64,000 nucleotides of DNA. Origin: Clostridioides sp. ES-S-0010-02. Its GTDB lineage: Bacteria; Bacillota; Clostridia; Peptostreptococcales; Peptostreptococcaceae. This document shows positions 51,995-61,643 of this stretch, piece by piece (the stretch's first letter is position 1; each line of letters starts with the position of its first letter). The DNA is taken from positions 3,527,317-3,591,316 of the forward strand of contig CP067345.1 in the NCBI GenBank assembly GCA_020641055.1, written 5' to 3'. Under the pieces are notes generated by a model. That model ran no database searches. It worked only from the letters and a program-made list of their open reading frames with translations, and was not told the origin of the DNA. A program made the translations under genes and the position numbers.

Positions 51995-53380
51995 TTATAA
52001 TTTAGGTACAGAATGAACACATTCTCCATGTACATCATGAAGTGCTTCCATTAGTCCTTCAGATAAACTTGGATGTGGATGTATTGCATCCCCTACTTGT
52101 TCTACAGTTAATCCTAGATGAACAGCAAGTGATAACTCTGTTAATAAATCTGTAGCATGAGGACCTACTACTGCTGCACCTATTATTTTATCTGTTTCTT
52201 TATCAGCTATTATTTTTACAAATCCTTGGAAATGTCCTATAGCCTGTGCTTTTCCAAGTCCTCTAAAATCAAATTGACCTACATTGTATTCTACACCTTC
52301 AGCTTCAAGTTGTTTTTCAGTTTTACCAACACCAGCAACTTCAGGTTCAGTATAAACACATCTTGGAATTGCTCTATAATCTACTACTTTAGTTTTTCCT
52401 AAAGCATTTTCAACTGCAACAATACCTTCTTTAGAAGCAACATGTGCTAAGAAAGGAGTATCTATTATATCACCTATTGCATATATACCTTCTACATTAG
52501 TTTCAAGATGCTCATTAACTACTACTTTTCCTCTTTCCATTTCAATTCCTATATCTTCTACTCCAGAATTATCAAGGTTAGGTCTTCTACCAACACATAC
52601 TAATGCATATTGTGCTTCTATAACCTTTCCATTAGAAAGAGTTGCAACAGCTTTACCATCAACTACTTCACAAGTTTGTACTCCAATACCTGTAATAACT
52701 TTAATCTTATCTTTCTTAAATTGTCTAAGTAGTTGTTTTGCTACATCTTTATCTTCATTTAATAGTATCTGGTCAACCATTTCAACTATAGTTACTTCTG
52801 TTCCTAAGGCTCTAAAGAATTGCCCTATTTCACATCCTATAACTCCACCACCTACTATTAACATAGATTCAGGTATATCTTCAAGTCCAAGAACTTCATC
52901 ACTAGTTATTACAATCTTTCCATCATATGGGAACATTCTTGGTACAACTGGAACAGAACCATTAGCTAGTATTATCTTATCAGCTTTTATAGATTCTACT
53001 GTTCCATCATCTTTTGTTACTTCTATAGTATTTTTATCAATTAATTTTCCAAAACCATTAACTAGTTTTACTCCTCTTTTCTCAAATAGGAATTCTATAC
53101 CACTTATTAATTGATTTACAACTTTATTTTTTCTTTCCATTATGGCAGTGAAATTTGGTGTAACTGTACCATCTATCTCTATACCAAAATCCTTTGCTTC
53201 CTTCACAGTATTTAATACCCCTGAAGAAGCAAGAAGTGCTTTAGTTGGTATACATCCTGCATTTAAGCAAGTTCCTCCAACTCTTCTTTTTTCAACAACT
53301 GTCACCTCTGCACCAAGCATAGAAGCTTTTATAGCTGCTACATATCCTCCTGGTCCACCACCTACTACTACTATTTTCAT
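51995..53380 (-). CDS. lpdA: Dihydrolipoyl dehydrogenase
   Basis: FAD disulfide oxidoreductase of 461 residues that reoxidises dihydrolipoamide with NAD+. FAD-binding VVVGGGPGGYVAA at the start, redox disulfide GGTCLNAGCIPTKA, NAD-binding VGGGVIGCEIGQFF, CVGRRPNLD, YAIGDI, and the C-terminal catalytic HPHPSLSE. I choose ATG at 53380, preceded by GGGGGAATT. It sits between metF and acsF in the methyl-branch operon, with gcvH downstream. The partner lipoyl protein in this window is GcvH; direct coupling to MetF or to glycine metabolism is unproven. Confidence 0.93.
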   Translation of the reverse strand: MKIVVVGGGPGGYVAAIKASMLGAEVTVVEKRRVGGTCLNAGCIPTKALLASSGVLNTVKEAKDFGIEIDGTVTPNFTAIMERKNKVVNQLISGIEFLFEKRGVKLVNGFGKLIDKNTIEVTKDDGTVESIKADKIILANGSVPVVPRMFPYDGKIVITSDEVLGLEDIPESMLIVGGGVIGCEIGQFFRALGTEVTIVEMVDQILLNEDKDVAKQLLRQFKKDKIKVITGIGVQTCEVVDGKAVATLSNGKVIEAQYALVCVGRRPNLDNSGVEDIGIEMERGKVVVNEHLETNVEGIYAIGDIIDTPFLAHVASKEGIVAVENALGKTKVVDYRAIPRCVYTEPEVAGVGKTEKQLEAEGVEYNVGQFDFRGLGKAQAIGHFQGFVKIIADKETDKIIGAAVVGPHATDLLTELSLAVHLGLTVEQVGDAIHPHPSLSEGLMEALHDVHGECVHSVPKL

Positions 53381-53421
53381 CCTTAATTCCCCCAAACCTT
53401 ATAATCTACAATCTTGTAATA

Positions 53422-54303
53422 CTATAAACCTGCGGCATCTAGTATAGCAGGTATATTTTCTTCTGCCCCAATTGCCATTATATGAACACCATCACATAAA
53501 TCTTCTTCTTTTAATTGTTTGATAAGTTCTCCTGCCATTTTTATTCCTTCACTTACCCAGTTTTCTTTTCCAGCTGCTCTTAATCTTTCGATTTGTTCAT
53601 CTGGCACAAATATTCCTGGTACATTTGCAGTCATAAATTTAGCCATTCCTGGAGATTTTAAAGGTACTATCCCTGCCAATACCTTGCAATCCATATCTCT
53701 TGTTAGTTCTCTAAACCTTCTCATTGTATTTATGTCATAAAGTGCTTGAGTTTGGAAAAATTTAGCTCCAGCTTTTATTTTCTTTTGCATTTTTAATAAT
53801 TGAACTTCTATTGGAGAATATTCTGGAGTTACTGATGCTCCTAGATAAAAATCTGGAGAACCTTTTAATTTATTACCAGCCATATCCGTACCTGCCATTA
53901 GAGTTTCAGCAGTTTGAAGTATCCCTACAGAGTCTAAATCAAATACACCTTTAGCTTGTGGATGGTCTCCTACGCTAGTATGGTCTCCTGTTAATGCCAA
54001 CAAGTTGTTTATCCCAAATACACCTGCTGACAACATTTCTCCTTGTATAGCTATCCTATTTCTATCTCTCCCTGTTATTTGAATCACTGGCTCTAATCCA
54101 GCATCTTTTAGTAATTTACATGTAGCAAGAGAAGTTGCTCTCATAACTGCTGATTGAAAGTCTGTCACATTTGCTGCATGAACTCTTCCAACTAACGGCT
54201 TTGCACATTCAATTAAATGTGAAAGGTCAGTCCCTTTTGGAGGAGCCATCTCAGTAGTAACTGCAAATTTTCCACTCTCTAATGTTTCTCTTAATAAGCT
54301 CAT
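53422..54303 (-). CDS. metF: Methylenetetrahydrofolate reductase, MetF subunit
   Basis: FAD protein that reduces 5,10-methylene-THF to 5-methyl-THF, 293 residues. FAVTTEMAPPKGTD holds the catalytic Glu, and LALTGDHTSVGDHPQAKGVFD, AKFFQTQALYD and LAGIVPLKSP follow; the same order is found in acetogen MetF. ATG at 54303 follows AAAGGGGGAT. It follows metV by 35 bases, so the enzyme is the MetVF type, in which MetV replaces a direct NADH site. The electron donor is not evident from sequence. Confidence 0.95.
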   Translation of the reverse strand: MSLLRETLESGKFAVTTEMAPPKGTDLSHLIECAKPLVGRVHAANVTDFQSAVMRATSLATCKLLKDAGLEPVIQITGRDRNRIAIQGEMLSAGVFGINNLLALTGDHTSVGDHPQAKGVFDLDSVGILQTAETLMAGTDMAGNKLKGSPDFYLGASVTPEYSPIEVQLLKMQKKIKAGAKFFQTQALYDINTMRRFRELTRDMDCKVLAGIVPLKSPGMAKFMTANVPGIFVPDEQIERLRAAGKENWVSEGIKMAGELIKQLKEEDLCDGVHIMAIGAEENIPAILDAAGL

Positions 54304-54338
54304 CTCTAATCCCCCTTTTAACCTTCTAAAAAAAACTT

Positions 54339-55013
54339 TTATGAATTGGCTGTTGCTTCTTTCTTTTTCTTTGCACTTAAGCTTCTTGGATTATTTTGCT
54401 TAGAATAGTCTTTTGGTGGTCTTATTTCTGCTAAATTATCTAATTGGCCTATAGATTCCAATCTTTCATATATTTTTATCCAAGCACAATCATTTTCTGG
54501 ATTTACTTCACATTTACCATTTTTAGCTCCACCACAAGCCCCATTCATAAGACCTTTAGCACACATAGTTACTGGACATATTCCACCTGTCCAACCAAGT
54601 TCACAGTCTCCACAAGCCTTACAGGCTTCCTCATATTCTCCAACCCTTTGTACTTCCCCTATAAACAAAGTGTTGTTAGCTGGATAAACTGGTTTATTTT
54701 TTAGGTTTTTAACTATTGTTTGTGTCCCATCTCCACATGCTAAAGATAAAACTGCATCAGCTTCTTTAGTTTCTTCTTTTAGAGCCTTTAAGTCCTTTTT
54801 AGACTTTAAAAGGTTACAAGCAGGATCAAGCATTACATATCCTAAGATTTTTTTGCCCTCACCTTCAAGAGTTTCCTTCATTTTTAGAACTTCTTCTTCT
54901 CCACCACTCTTACAAGTCGCTGCACATTGATTACAACCAACTAAAACTAGCTTGTCAAAATTCTTTAAGTACCCTAGCACTTCTTCCAATGGTTTATTTT
55001 CAGAAATTATCAT
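54339..55013 (-). CDS. metV: MetV, iron-sulfur/zinc subunit of methylene-THF reductase
   Basis: 224 residues, cysteine-rich MTHFR C-terminal-domain protein that forms the electron-input subunit with MetF. An N-terminal half with VLVGCNQCAATCKSGGEEEV and LDPACNLL is followed by a second group of cysteines (ACKACGDCELGWTGGICPVTMCAKGLMNGACGG...CEVNPENDCAWI) that can bind [4Fe-4S] or zinc. ATG at 55013 follows GGGGGGAAG. Found upstream of metF in acetogens and related clostridia. The basic tail (about residues 205-224) is unusual but harmless. Confidence 0.93.
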   Translation of the reverse strand: MIISENKPLEEVLGYLKNFDKLVLVGCNQCAATCKSGGEEEVLKMKETLEGEGKKILGYVMLDPACNLLKSKKDLKALKEETKEADAVLSLACGDGTQTIVKNLKNKPVYPANNTLFIGEVQRVGEYEEACKACGDCELGWTGGICPVTMCAKGLMNGACGGAKNGKCEVNPENDCAWIKIYERLESIGQLDNLAEIRPPKDYSKQNNPRSLSAKKKKEATANS

Positions 55014-55044
55014 ATCTACTTCCCCCCTAAACCTTCCACAATAT

Positions 55045-55917
55045 CTATTTATTGTTTTGCAACTTACAAGCTTTAACTACATGTTTTGCAAGTATAGATG
55101 TTGTAACTGAACCAACCCCCGCTGGAACTGGAGTTATCATCGATACTTTATTTAAAACTGCATTTGTATCAACATCTCCACATAAATTTCCTTCTTCATC
55201 AACATTTATACCAACGTCTATAACTACTGCTCCATCTTTCACAAAACTTTCATCTACCATCTTAGCTCTACCAATAGCTGCTATCAATACGTCCGCTTCT
55301 GCAGCTACATCTGATAAGTTTTTAGTCTTTGAATGGCATATTGTAACAGTTGCATGTTCACTTAATAAAAGCATTGATACTGGCTTCCCAACTACCATTG
55401 ATCTTCCAAGAACTGTTACCTTACTTCCTTTTAAATCAACATTATAATGTTTTAATATTTCTACTACTGCTGTAGGAGTACATGGTGGGAATCCACTCTT
55501 ATCTCCTTCCATGACTTTAGCAGAGTTTATTGGGCTAAAACAATCTACATCTTTTTCTGGTGCAATGACATATTTTATAACTTCTTCATTTAAGTGTTTT
55601 GGAAGTGGTCTAAAACATAATATACCATTAACATCCTTGTCATCATTAACTTTCTTTAAAACATCAATATATTCTTCTTGAGTTATATCTTCAGCTAATT
55701 CCAACACTTCAGTTGTTATACCAATGTTTTGACATCTTTTTAGTGCTCCTCTTTCATATGATAAATCATCGCTTCTTGCTCCAACTCTAACTATTGTTAG
55801 CTTAGGATTTATACCTTCTTTAACTAGTAACTCGACTTCTTTTATTAAGTCTTCACTAATCTTATCAGCTACAGGTTTTCCTTTTATAATCTGTCCTTTA
55901 GTTGACATTACTTCCAT
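55045..55917 (-). CDS. folD: Methylene-THF dehydrogenase / methenyl-THF cyclohydrolase FolD
   Basis: Bifunctional NAD(P)-dependent enzyme of the methyl branch, 290 residues. The active-site lysine lies in the SYERGALKRCQ segment of helix 1-2; NGILCFRPLPKHLNE is the folate contact, PCTPTAVVEIL the conserved cis-Pro loop, and VTVLGRSMVVGKPVSMLLLSEHATVTICHSKT the nucleotide-binding site. ATG at 55917 after GGGGAG; a second ATG at 55908 is possible. A separate cyclohydrolase FchA is encoded just upstream, as in other acetogens. Confidence 0.95.
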   Translation of the reverse strand: MEVMSTKGQIIKGKPVADKISEDLIKEVELLVKEGINPKLTIVRVGARSDDLSYERGALKRCQNIGITTEVLELAEDITQEEYIDVLKKVNDDKDVNGILCFRPLPKHLNEEVIKYVIAPEKDVDCFSPINSAKVMEGDKSGFPPCTPTAVVEILKHYNVDLKGSKVTVLGRSMVVGKPVSMLLLSEHATVTICHSKTKNLSDVAAEADVLIAAIGRAKMVDESFVKDGAVVIDVGINVDEEGNLCGDVDTNAVLNKVSMITPVPAGVGSVTTSILAKHVVKACKLQNNK

Positions 55918-56008
55918 ATATTCACAACTCCCCTACAAGCAAACTTAAATTAATTTATTCTATATACCACATATTAATAACATAGTATCTACTTTCGTCA
56001 TTTAAAAA

Positions 56009-56641
56009 TTATTTTCCAAGCGCTTTTTCAACTTTAGCATAAACTTCATCACAAGTTTTAACGCCATCTTCAACTAATTTATCTACTTCTGTTTTTACTT
56101 TACTAACATACTCTTGATCTTGTATAGAATTTATATTTATAACTACATTTAATTGTCCACCAAGTATAGCAGCTCTTAAACATTGAACCCCTACACCAAC
56201 GTCGCTTATAGCAAGTCTTGAACCTTTATCAACTAAATCTTCATGTAACTTAATAGCTTCATAACAAACTCTTACTATATTTAATGGTACTTCACAAGCA
56301 ACTTTTAGCGCTTTTTCCATTGTTTCTGCTTTTATTCTTTTTTCCTCTTCTGTTTCTTTAGGAAGCCCATAAGCTTTTGATAATGGTAAGAAACATTCTG
56401 CATCATCATCTATCATTTTTAATAAATCTTTTTCTAATTTTCCTGCTTTATTTAATATATCTTTTACACTTTCTTCATACTCAGCATACTTTTTCTTTCC
56501 TATTGTAAGATTGCATACCATACTCCCTAAAGCCATACCAATTGCACCAACTAGTGCGGCAGCTCCACCGCCACCTGGTACTGCTTCTTTAGAAGATAGT
56601 ACTTCTACAAAATCAACACAAGTTTTATCTGCTATTTTCAT
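56009..56641 (-). CDS. fchA: Methenyltetrahydrofolate cyclohydrolase FchA
   Basis: Converts 5,10-methenyl-THF and 10-formyl-THF, 210 residues. The FTCD/cyclodeaminase-like fold is seen from DFVEVLSSKEAVPGGGGAAALVGAIGMALGSMV to SRLAISDVGVGVQCLRAAILGGQLNV. FchA supplies strong cyclohydrolase activity in acetogen clusters. ATG at 56641 follows AAGGAGGA. It is 84 bases after fhs, separated by a hairpin that may affect mRNA stability. Confidence 0.94.
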   Translation of the reverse strand: MKIADKTCVDFVEVLSSKEAVPGGGGAAALVGAIGMALGSMVCNLTIGKKKYAEYEESVKDILNKAGKLEKDLLKMIDDDAECFLPLSKAYGLPKETEEEKRIKAETMEKALKVACEVPLNIVRVCYEAIKLHEDLVDKGSRLAISDVGVGVQCLRAAILGGQLNVVININSIQDQEYVSKVKTEVDKLVEDGVKTCDEVYAKVEKALGK

Positions 56642-56662
56642 GATAATCCTCCTTAAAAGGAT

Positions 56663-56702
56663 GTAGGAAAATATCCTAAATTATCTTAGAGATATTTCCT
56701 AC
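56663..56702 (-). repeat. Intra-operon hairpin between fhs and fchA
   Basis: GTAGGAAAATATC (56663-56675) pairs with GATATTTCCTAC (56691-56702) with one bulged base. On the minus strand it is followed by ATCCTTTT, so weak termination or RNA processing could lower downstream expression. Confidence 0.6.
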
Positions 56703-56725
56703 TCTTTATTTATAAATTAATACAC

Positions 56726-58402
56726 TTAGAATAATCCAGCTATTACTCCATTTTCATCAACATCTATTTTTTCTGCTGCTGGAACTTTTGGTAATCCTGG
56801 CATTTTCATTATTTCTCCAGTAAGTGCAACTATAAATCCAGCTCCTGCTGAAATTGATGCTTGTCTTACAGTTATTCTAAATCCTGTTGGTCTACCTAAT
56901 TTAGTTTGGTCATCAGTTAAAGAATATTGAGTTTTAGCCATACATACTGGAACTTTAGTAAATCCAAGTTTTTCTAAGTTAGCTATTTCTTTATCAGCTT
57001 CTGGAGTATAATCTACACCATCTGCTCCATAAATCTTAGTAGCTATAGCATTTATCTTATCTTTTATAGATAAATCATCTTCATAGCAGAATCTAAAATT
57101 ATTTTCTTCTTCATCTAATAATCTTAAAACTTCTTTAGCTACTGCAATTCCACCTTCTCCACCTTTTGCCCATACTTCAGAAAGAGCAACATTAACGCCT
57201 AATTCTTTACACTTGTCTTCAACAAGTTTAAGTTCAGCTTCAGTATCAAGTGGGAATCTGTTTATTGCAACAACTGCTGGTAATCCATATACTTGAGTTA
57301 TGTTTTCAACATGTTTTAATAAGTTTGGAAGTCCTTTTTCAAGAGCTTCTAGATTTTCTTCGTTTAAGTCTGCTTTAGCAACTCCACCATTGTATTTTAA
57401 TGCTCTTACAGTAGCAACTATTATAACAGCATCTGGTTTTAAGTTTGCCATTCTACATTTTATATCTAAGAATTTTTCTGCTCCAAGGTCAGCACCGAAA
57501 CCAGCCTCAGTTATTACATAATCTGCAAAGTGCATAGCCATTCTTGTAGCTATAACAGAGTTACATCCATGAGCTATATTTGCAAATGGTCCACCATGTA
57601 CAAATGATGGTGTTCCTTCAAGAGTTTGAACTAGGTTTGGTTTTAAAGCATCTTTTAATAATGCAGCCATAGCACCATTAGCTTTTAATTGTCTAGCTGT
57701 TACAGGTGCACCTTCGTAGCTATATCCAACTATTATGTTTCCTAATCTTTCTTTTAAGTCAGCTATATCACTTGCCAAACAGAACGCTGCCATTATTTCA
57801 GAAGCAACAGTTATATCAAATCCATCTTGTCTAACTGCTCCATCGCCTTTTTTACCCATACCATCAACGATATTTCTAAGTTGTCTATCGTTCATGTCTA
57901 CACATCTTCTCCAAGTTATTTTCTTAGGGTCTATTCTAAGTTCATTTCCTTGATGAATATGATTGTCAAGCATAGCAGCTAAAAGGTTATTAGCAGCTCC
58001 TATAGCATGAAAGTCTCCTGTGAAGTGTAAGTTTATATCTTCCATAGGAACAACTTGTGCATATCCTCCACCAGCTGCCCCACCTTTAACACCAAATACT
58101 GGTCCTAGAGATGGTTCTCTTAAAGCAACTAATACATTTTTATCTAATTTTGCAAATGCATCAGCAACACCGATAGTAGTAGTAGTTTTTCCTTCACCTG
58201 CTGGAGTTGGGTTTATAGCTGTAGTTAATATTAACTTAGCTTTTTTCCCAGTTTCTCTTTTTAGTAGATTGTAGTCAACTTTGGCTTTGTATTTACCATA
58301 TAGTTCTACATCTTCTTCACCTAGTCCTAATTTTTTTGCAACCTCTCTAATATCTTGAGGTTTAGCTTCTTGAGCTATTTCAATGTCAGATTTAAATCCC
58401 AT
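56726..58402 (-). CDS. fhs: Formate--tetrahydrofolate ligase
   Basis: ATP-dependent entry step of formate into the methyl branch. 558 residues. P-loop [10 protein letters not shown] at about 66-75, [33 protein letters not shown], and the C-terminal [37 protein letters not shown] are diagnostic. I choose ATG at 58402, nine bases after GGGAGGAG. It begins the long methyl-branch/acs operon after a terminator that ends the cooC transcript. Formate could come from PflB in this window. Confidence 0.97.
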   Translation of the reverse strand: MGFKSDIEIAQEAKPQDIREVAKKLGLGEEDVELYGKYKAKVDYNLLKRETGKKAKLILTTAINPTPAGEGKTTTTIGVADAFAKLDKNVLVALREPSLGPVFGVKGGAAGGGYAQVVPMEDINLHFTGDFHAIGAANNLLAAMLDNHIHQGNELRIDPKKITWRRCVDMNDRQLRNIVDGMGKKGDGAVRQDGFDITVASEIMAAFCLASDIADLKERLGNIIVGYSYEGAPVTARQLKANGAMAALLKDALKPNLVQTLEGTPSFVHGGPFANIAHGCNSVIATRMAMHFADYVITEAGFGADLGAEKFLDIKCRMANLKPDAVIIVATVRALKYNGGVAKADLNEENLEALEKGLPNLLKHVENITQVYGLPAVVAINRFPLDTEAELKLVEDKCKELGVNVALSEVWAKGGEGGIAVAKEVLRLLDEEENNFRFCYEDDLSIKDKINAIATKIYGADGVDYTPEADKEIANLEKLGFTKVPVCMAKTQYSLTDDQTKLGRPTGFRITVRQASISAGAGFIVALTGEIMKMPGLPKVPAAEKIDVDENGVIAGLF

Positions 58403-58517
58403 AACTGAATCTCCTCCCACAACCTAAATAGATTTAAAATATAATTTTTGTATAAATTGTATTAATATGTAAAAATTATATTTTATAAGATAATTATACA
58501 TGTAAAATTGCTTAAAA

Positions 58518-58561
58518 ACTAGCTACTAAGCTATTAAAATATCTTTAACTTAATAGCTAGT
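58518..58561 (-). terminator. Terminator between cooC and fhs
   Basis: ACTAGCTA-c-TAAG (58518-58530) pairs with CTTA-a-TAGCTAGT (58549-58561). On the minus strand T5 follows. It separates cooC from the fhs operon, leaving about 115 bases upstream of fhs for its own promoter. Confidence 0.8.
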
Positions 58562-58643
58562 CATTTATCTAATTAATCATTTATTACCTATCTAATACCT
58601 ATTTATTGCCTTTAACCAACAACCCAATTATAAATCAAAATTT

Positions 58644-59423
58644 CTATTTATCTTTAAGTGACATTAATTTCTCTTTTATTTCTTTAATTTGTGCCTTTGT
58701 TGTTTCACTAGAATCATATGGAGATTGATTAGCTCTATCAGAATCTATAACATCTTGATTGTAATAGATAAATCCTAAAGATTCCCCATCTTCTAAGTTT
58801 TGTATTATAAATTCTTCATCTTCTTTATTTCTGATTTTGTTACCTACAACAAATACCTTATTTACGCCTATATCATGACCAAGTTTTTTAACTTTTCTAT
58901 ATGTTTGGAGACTTCTTTCTCCTGGCTCTACAACTACTATAAAAGCATCTACACCTTGAGCTGTTCCTCTTCCTAAGTGTTCAATTCCAGCTTCCATATC
59001 CATAACAACTACATCTTTATTTTGTAGTATTAAGTGTGAACAGAGTCTTTTTAAAAGAACGTGCTCTGGACATACACATCCAGTGCCACCAGAATCCACT
59101 GTTCCTAATGTAAGTAATCTCACTCCGTTGTATTCTTTACAGAAATTTTCAGGTATATCGTCTACTTTAGGATTCATCTTAAACATTTTTCCAAATGAAC
59201 CTACAGAAGCAGCTGTTCTATCTGAAACTAACTTTTTCATTTCTGATATAGGTACTATTGATTCATATACTTCTTTTGGAAAACCTAGTGCTAAAGCTAA
59301 ATTAGCATCAGGATCGGCATCAACAGCAACAACTCTGTATCCGTCTTCAGCAAACATCCTAGAGAGCATTGAAGAAAAAGTCGTTTTACCTACTCCACCT
59401 TTACCTGTTATTGCTATCTTCAT
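58644..59423 (-). CDS. cooC: CooC, nickel-insertion ATPase for CO dehydrogenase
   Basis: MinD-like ATPase of 259 residues. Walker A GKGGVGKTT, VVAVDADPDANLALALG, the Ni-binding CXC in TGCVCPEHVLLKR, and DMEAGIEHLGRGTAQGVD. It delivers nickel to the C-cluster of CooS, encoded upstream. I choose ATG at 59423, which follows AAAGGTGGTAGGG; the frame extends to a GTG within that SD. A 300-base gap with a hairpin separates it from cooS. Confidence 0.93.
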   Translation of the reverse strand: MKIAITGKGGVGKTTFSSMLSRMFAEDGYRVVAVDADPDANLALALGFPKEVYESIVPISEMKKLVSDRTAASVGSFGKMFKMNPKVDDIPENFCKEYNGVRLLTLGTVDSGGTGCVCPEHVLLKRLCSHLILQNKDVVVMDMEAGIEHLGRGTAQGVDAFIVVVEPGERSLQTYRKVKKLGHDIGVNKVFVVGNKIRNKEDEEFIIQNLEDGESLGFIYYNQDVIDSDRANQSPYDSSETTKAQIKEIKEKLMSLKDK

Positions 59424-59512
59424 AATCCCTACCACCTTTATTACTATTTGCTTTTTATTTTATTTATGTTTTAGTGTAGTTATCTATTTTTTAAACACTA
59501 AAAATAAACTAC

Positions 59513-59554
59513 AGCTAGTCCTTACAGGAACCAATTACATTTACCCTACTAGCT
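59513..59554. repeat. Hairpin in the cooS-cooC gap
   Basis: AGCTAGT (59513-59519) pairs with ACTAGCT (59548-59554). The loop contains a second small GG..CC hairpin (TCCTTACAGGA). The minus strand after it reads GTAGTTTATTTTT. Likely a partial terminator or processing element. The rest of 59424-59723 is AT-rich and empty. Confidence 0.5.
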
Positions 59555-59723
59555 TTTCAAAGCAGCATGTATAGTTTTAGTATTCTTCATTATATTGTTT
59601 ATATTTTATTTATTCAGTATATTCATTGTATTTTGATGTTCTTTTCTTTAATATTTGACTTCATTCAACTATAAAACCTTTATTTAGATATAAAATCGTT
59701 TTTTCTAAGGCTTTAGCCATTTT

Positions 59724-61643
59724 CTAAGCTTCTGCTTCAACACCCATTTTTTCTTCAACTAATGCTTCGAAGTGAACACGTTTCTTTTCTATATCTTCTA
59801 TTATTGTAGCTGCTAACTCTTTTGGATTTGTATTTACAGTAAATGTTGCACCAACTTTATCTTTTAATTCGCTAGTTAATATATCTACTGCTCTTGAAGA
59901 ACCAGCTATTGGAGGCATTATTCCTAAGTAAGTGTCTATACCAGAAGCTACAACATAGCATCCTATAGCAACTGCTTTTTCTGACATCCACTCTGGAGCT
60001 ATACCTACAACTGGAAGGTCACACATATCCATATCTAAGTAATTAGCTGCTGCTCCAACTAAATCTAATATACGGCTTATATCAACGCAAGAACCCATAT
60101 GTAGTACTGGTGGGATTCCTACTAATTTACAGACAGTTGCAAGACCTTTACCTGCATATTTTTCAGCTGCATCAGTTTCCATTAAACCAAATTTAGCTGC
60201 TGCTGAAGCACCACATCCTGTAGTAACTACTATTATGTCGTTTTTAATTAATTCTTTCATTATTGTTACGTGAGCCTCATTTGAAACTCCTTTAGCATTG
60301 TTACATCCAACTACACCAGCTGCTCCTCTTAATACTCCAGATTTTAAACAGTCTGTTAATGGCTTAACTGTTCCTGCTGGATCTATATGAGAGTTTACAA
60401 CTCTGTCTAATTGATTTACTACTGCTTCTACACTATACCCAACTGTTGCCCCTGATTTTAATTCAGGTATAAGTACTTTTGATTTATCTCTATTTTTAAA
60501 GTTTAAGATAGCTTCTTTAACTATTGATTTAGCATCATCAAGAGCTTGTTCTTCTCTAAATTCAATATAAGTTGAACCTGTTATTTTAGCTTTTGGAGAA
60601 GTTGTTACAAATTTAGTGTGGTAACAATCTGCTACTCTAGCTAGTGCAGGGAATATACATTGAACGTCAACTATTACAGCCTCAACTGCTCCAGTTACTA
60701 TTGCAAGTTCTTGTTGATGGAAGTCTCCTGCTATTCTTACACCATGTCTCATTGTAATTTCATTACCTGTACAACACATACCAGCTAAGTTTATTCCATC
60801 TGCTCCAACTTCTTTAGCTAAAGCTATTAAGTCTGGTTCTTCTGCAGCTAAAACTATCATTTCTGATAATGCTGGCTCATGTCCATGTAATATTATATTA
60901 ACTTTATTTTCTTCTAATACTGCTAAGTTAGCTTCTGTTCTTCTTGGTACTGGAGTTCCAAATAAGATATCGCTTAAACGAGTACCTATCATAGAACCAC
61001 CCCAACCATCAGCCATAGAAGTTCTTAGACTCATGTGTATTAAACTATCTATATCACCAGTACAACCTATATGAGTAGAGTGCATTATTGTTGCAATTTC
61101 TCTATCTATAGCTCTTGGTTCTATAGCATATTCTTTCCATATTTTTTGTCTTGGTTCTGGCGCATTTTTTATAAATCTTAATGTCCCAAAAGGTTTACCA
61201 AATTCCATTAATGCAATTTCTGCCACTTCATGTGCTACATCATAGATATCTCTACCTTCTGTTTCTACATCCCATTCTTTAGCTAAAGTAATTAATTTAG
61301 CTTCGTCTCTTATTTTATAGTTTCCATTTGGATCAGCTAATGCTAATGTATGTGCTATATCTCTAGCATGGTCTGAATGGGCAGCTGTCCCACCAGCAAC
61401 CATTCTTGCAAAGTTTCTACCTACTATAGTGTGTTCGTCTGCTCCACATAACCCTCTTGGAGTTTTAGGACTTATTCTACATGGTCCCATTCCACATATT
61501 CTACAGCAAACCCCTTGAAGACCAAAACCACATTGTGCTTTAAAGCCTTCTTTTCTATCATACATTGTTTCTACGCCTTCTTCTCTAGCTTTTGCTATCA
61601 TCTTCTGGCTGTTTAAATCAATTGTTAACATTTTTTCATCCAT
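59724..61643 (-). CDS. cooS: Ni-dependent carbon monoxide dehydrogenase catalytic subunit
   Basis: Interconverts CO2 and CO, 639 residues. D- and B-cluster cysteines lie at C38, C46, C47, C50, C55 and about C68 (QCGFGLQGVCCRICGMGPC...GLCGADE). C-cluster residues are spread downstream, with STHIGCTGDID, HGHEPALSEM, NLAGMCCTGNEI, DVQCIFP, VVGCNNAK, VTTGCGASAAAKF and MGSCVDISRI all present. ATG at 61643 has AGGGGATAGG upstream. Size and sequence fit CooS rather than a Cdh alpha subunit. It provides CO to AcsB. The 610-base gap upstream contains candidate promoter elements. Confidence 0.97.
   Translation of the reverse strand: MDEKMLTIDLNSQKMIAKAREEGVETMYDRKEGFKAQCGFGLQGVCCRICGMGPCRISPKTPRGLCGADEHTIVGRNFARMVAGGTAAHSDHARDIAHTLALADPNGNYKIRDEAKLITLAKEWDVETEGRDIYDVAHEVAEIALMEFGKPFGTLRFIKNAPEPRQKIWKEYAIEPRAIDREIATIMHSTHIGCTGDIDSLIHMSLRTSMADGWGGSMIGTRLSDILFGTPVPRRTEANLAVLEENKVNIILHGHEPALSEMIVLAAEEPDLIALAKEVGADGINLAGMCCTGNEITMRHGVRIAGDFHQQELAIVTGAVEAVIVDVQCIFPALARVADCYHTKFVTTSPKAKITGSTYIEFREEQALDDAKSIVKEAILNFKNRDKSKVLIPELKSGATVGYSVEAVVNQLDRVVNSHIDPAGTVKPLTDCLKSGVLRGAAGVVGCNNAKGVSNEAHVTIMKELIKNDIIVVTTGCGASAAAKFGLMETDAAEKYAGKGLATVCKLVGIPPVLHMGSCVDISRILDLVGAAANYLDMDMCDLPVVGIAPEWMSEKAVAIGCYVVASGIDTYLGIMPPIAGSSRAVDILTSELKDKVGATFTVNTNPKELAATIIEDIEKKRVHFEALVEEKMGVEAEA

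Noticed and set aside
51169-59423. acsF and cooC as a recent duplication
   Set aside because: They share the CooC fold but differ widely in sequence and have different neighbours; both are standard in acetogen clusters.
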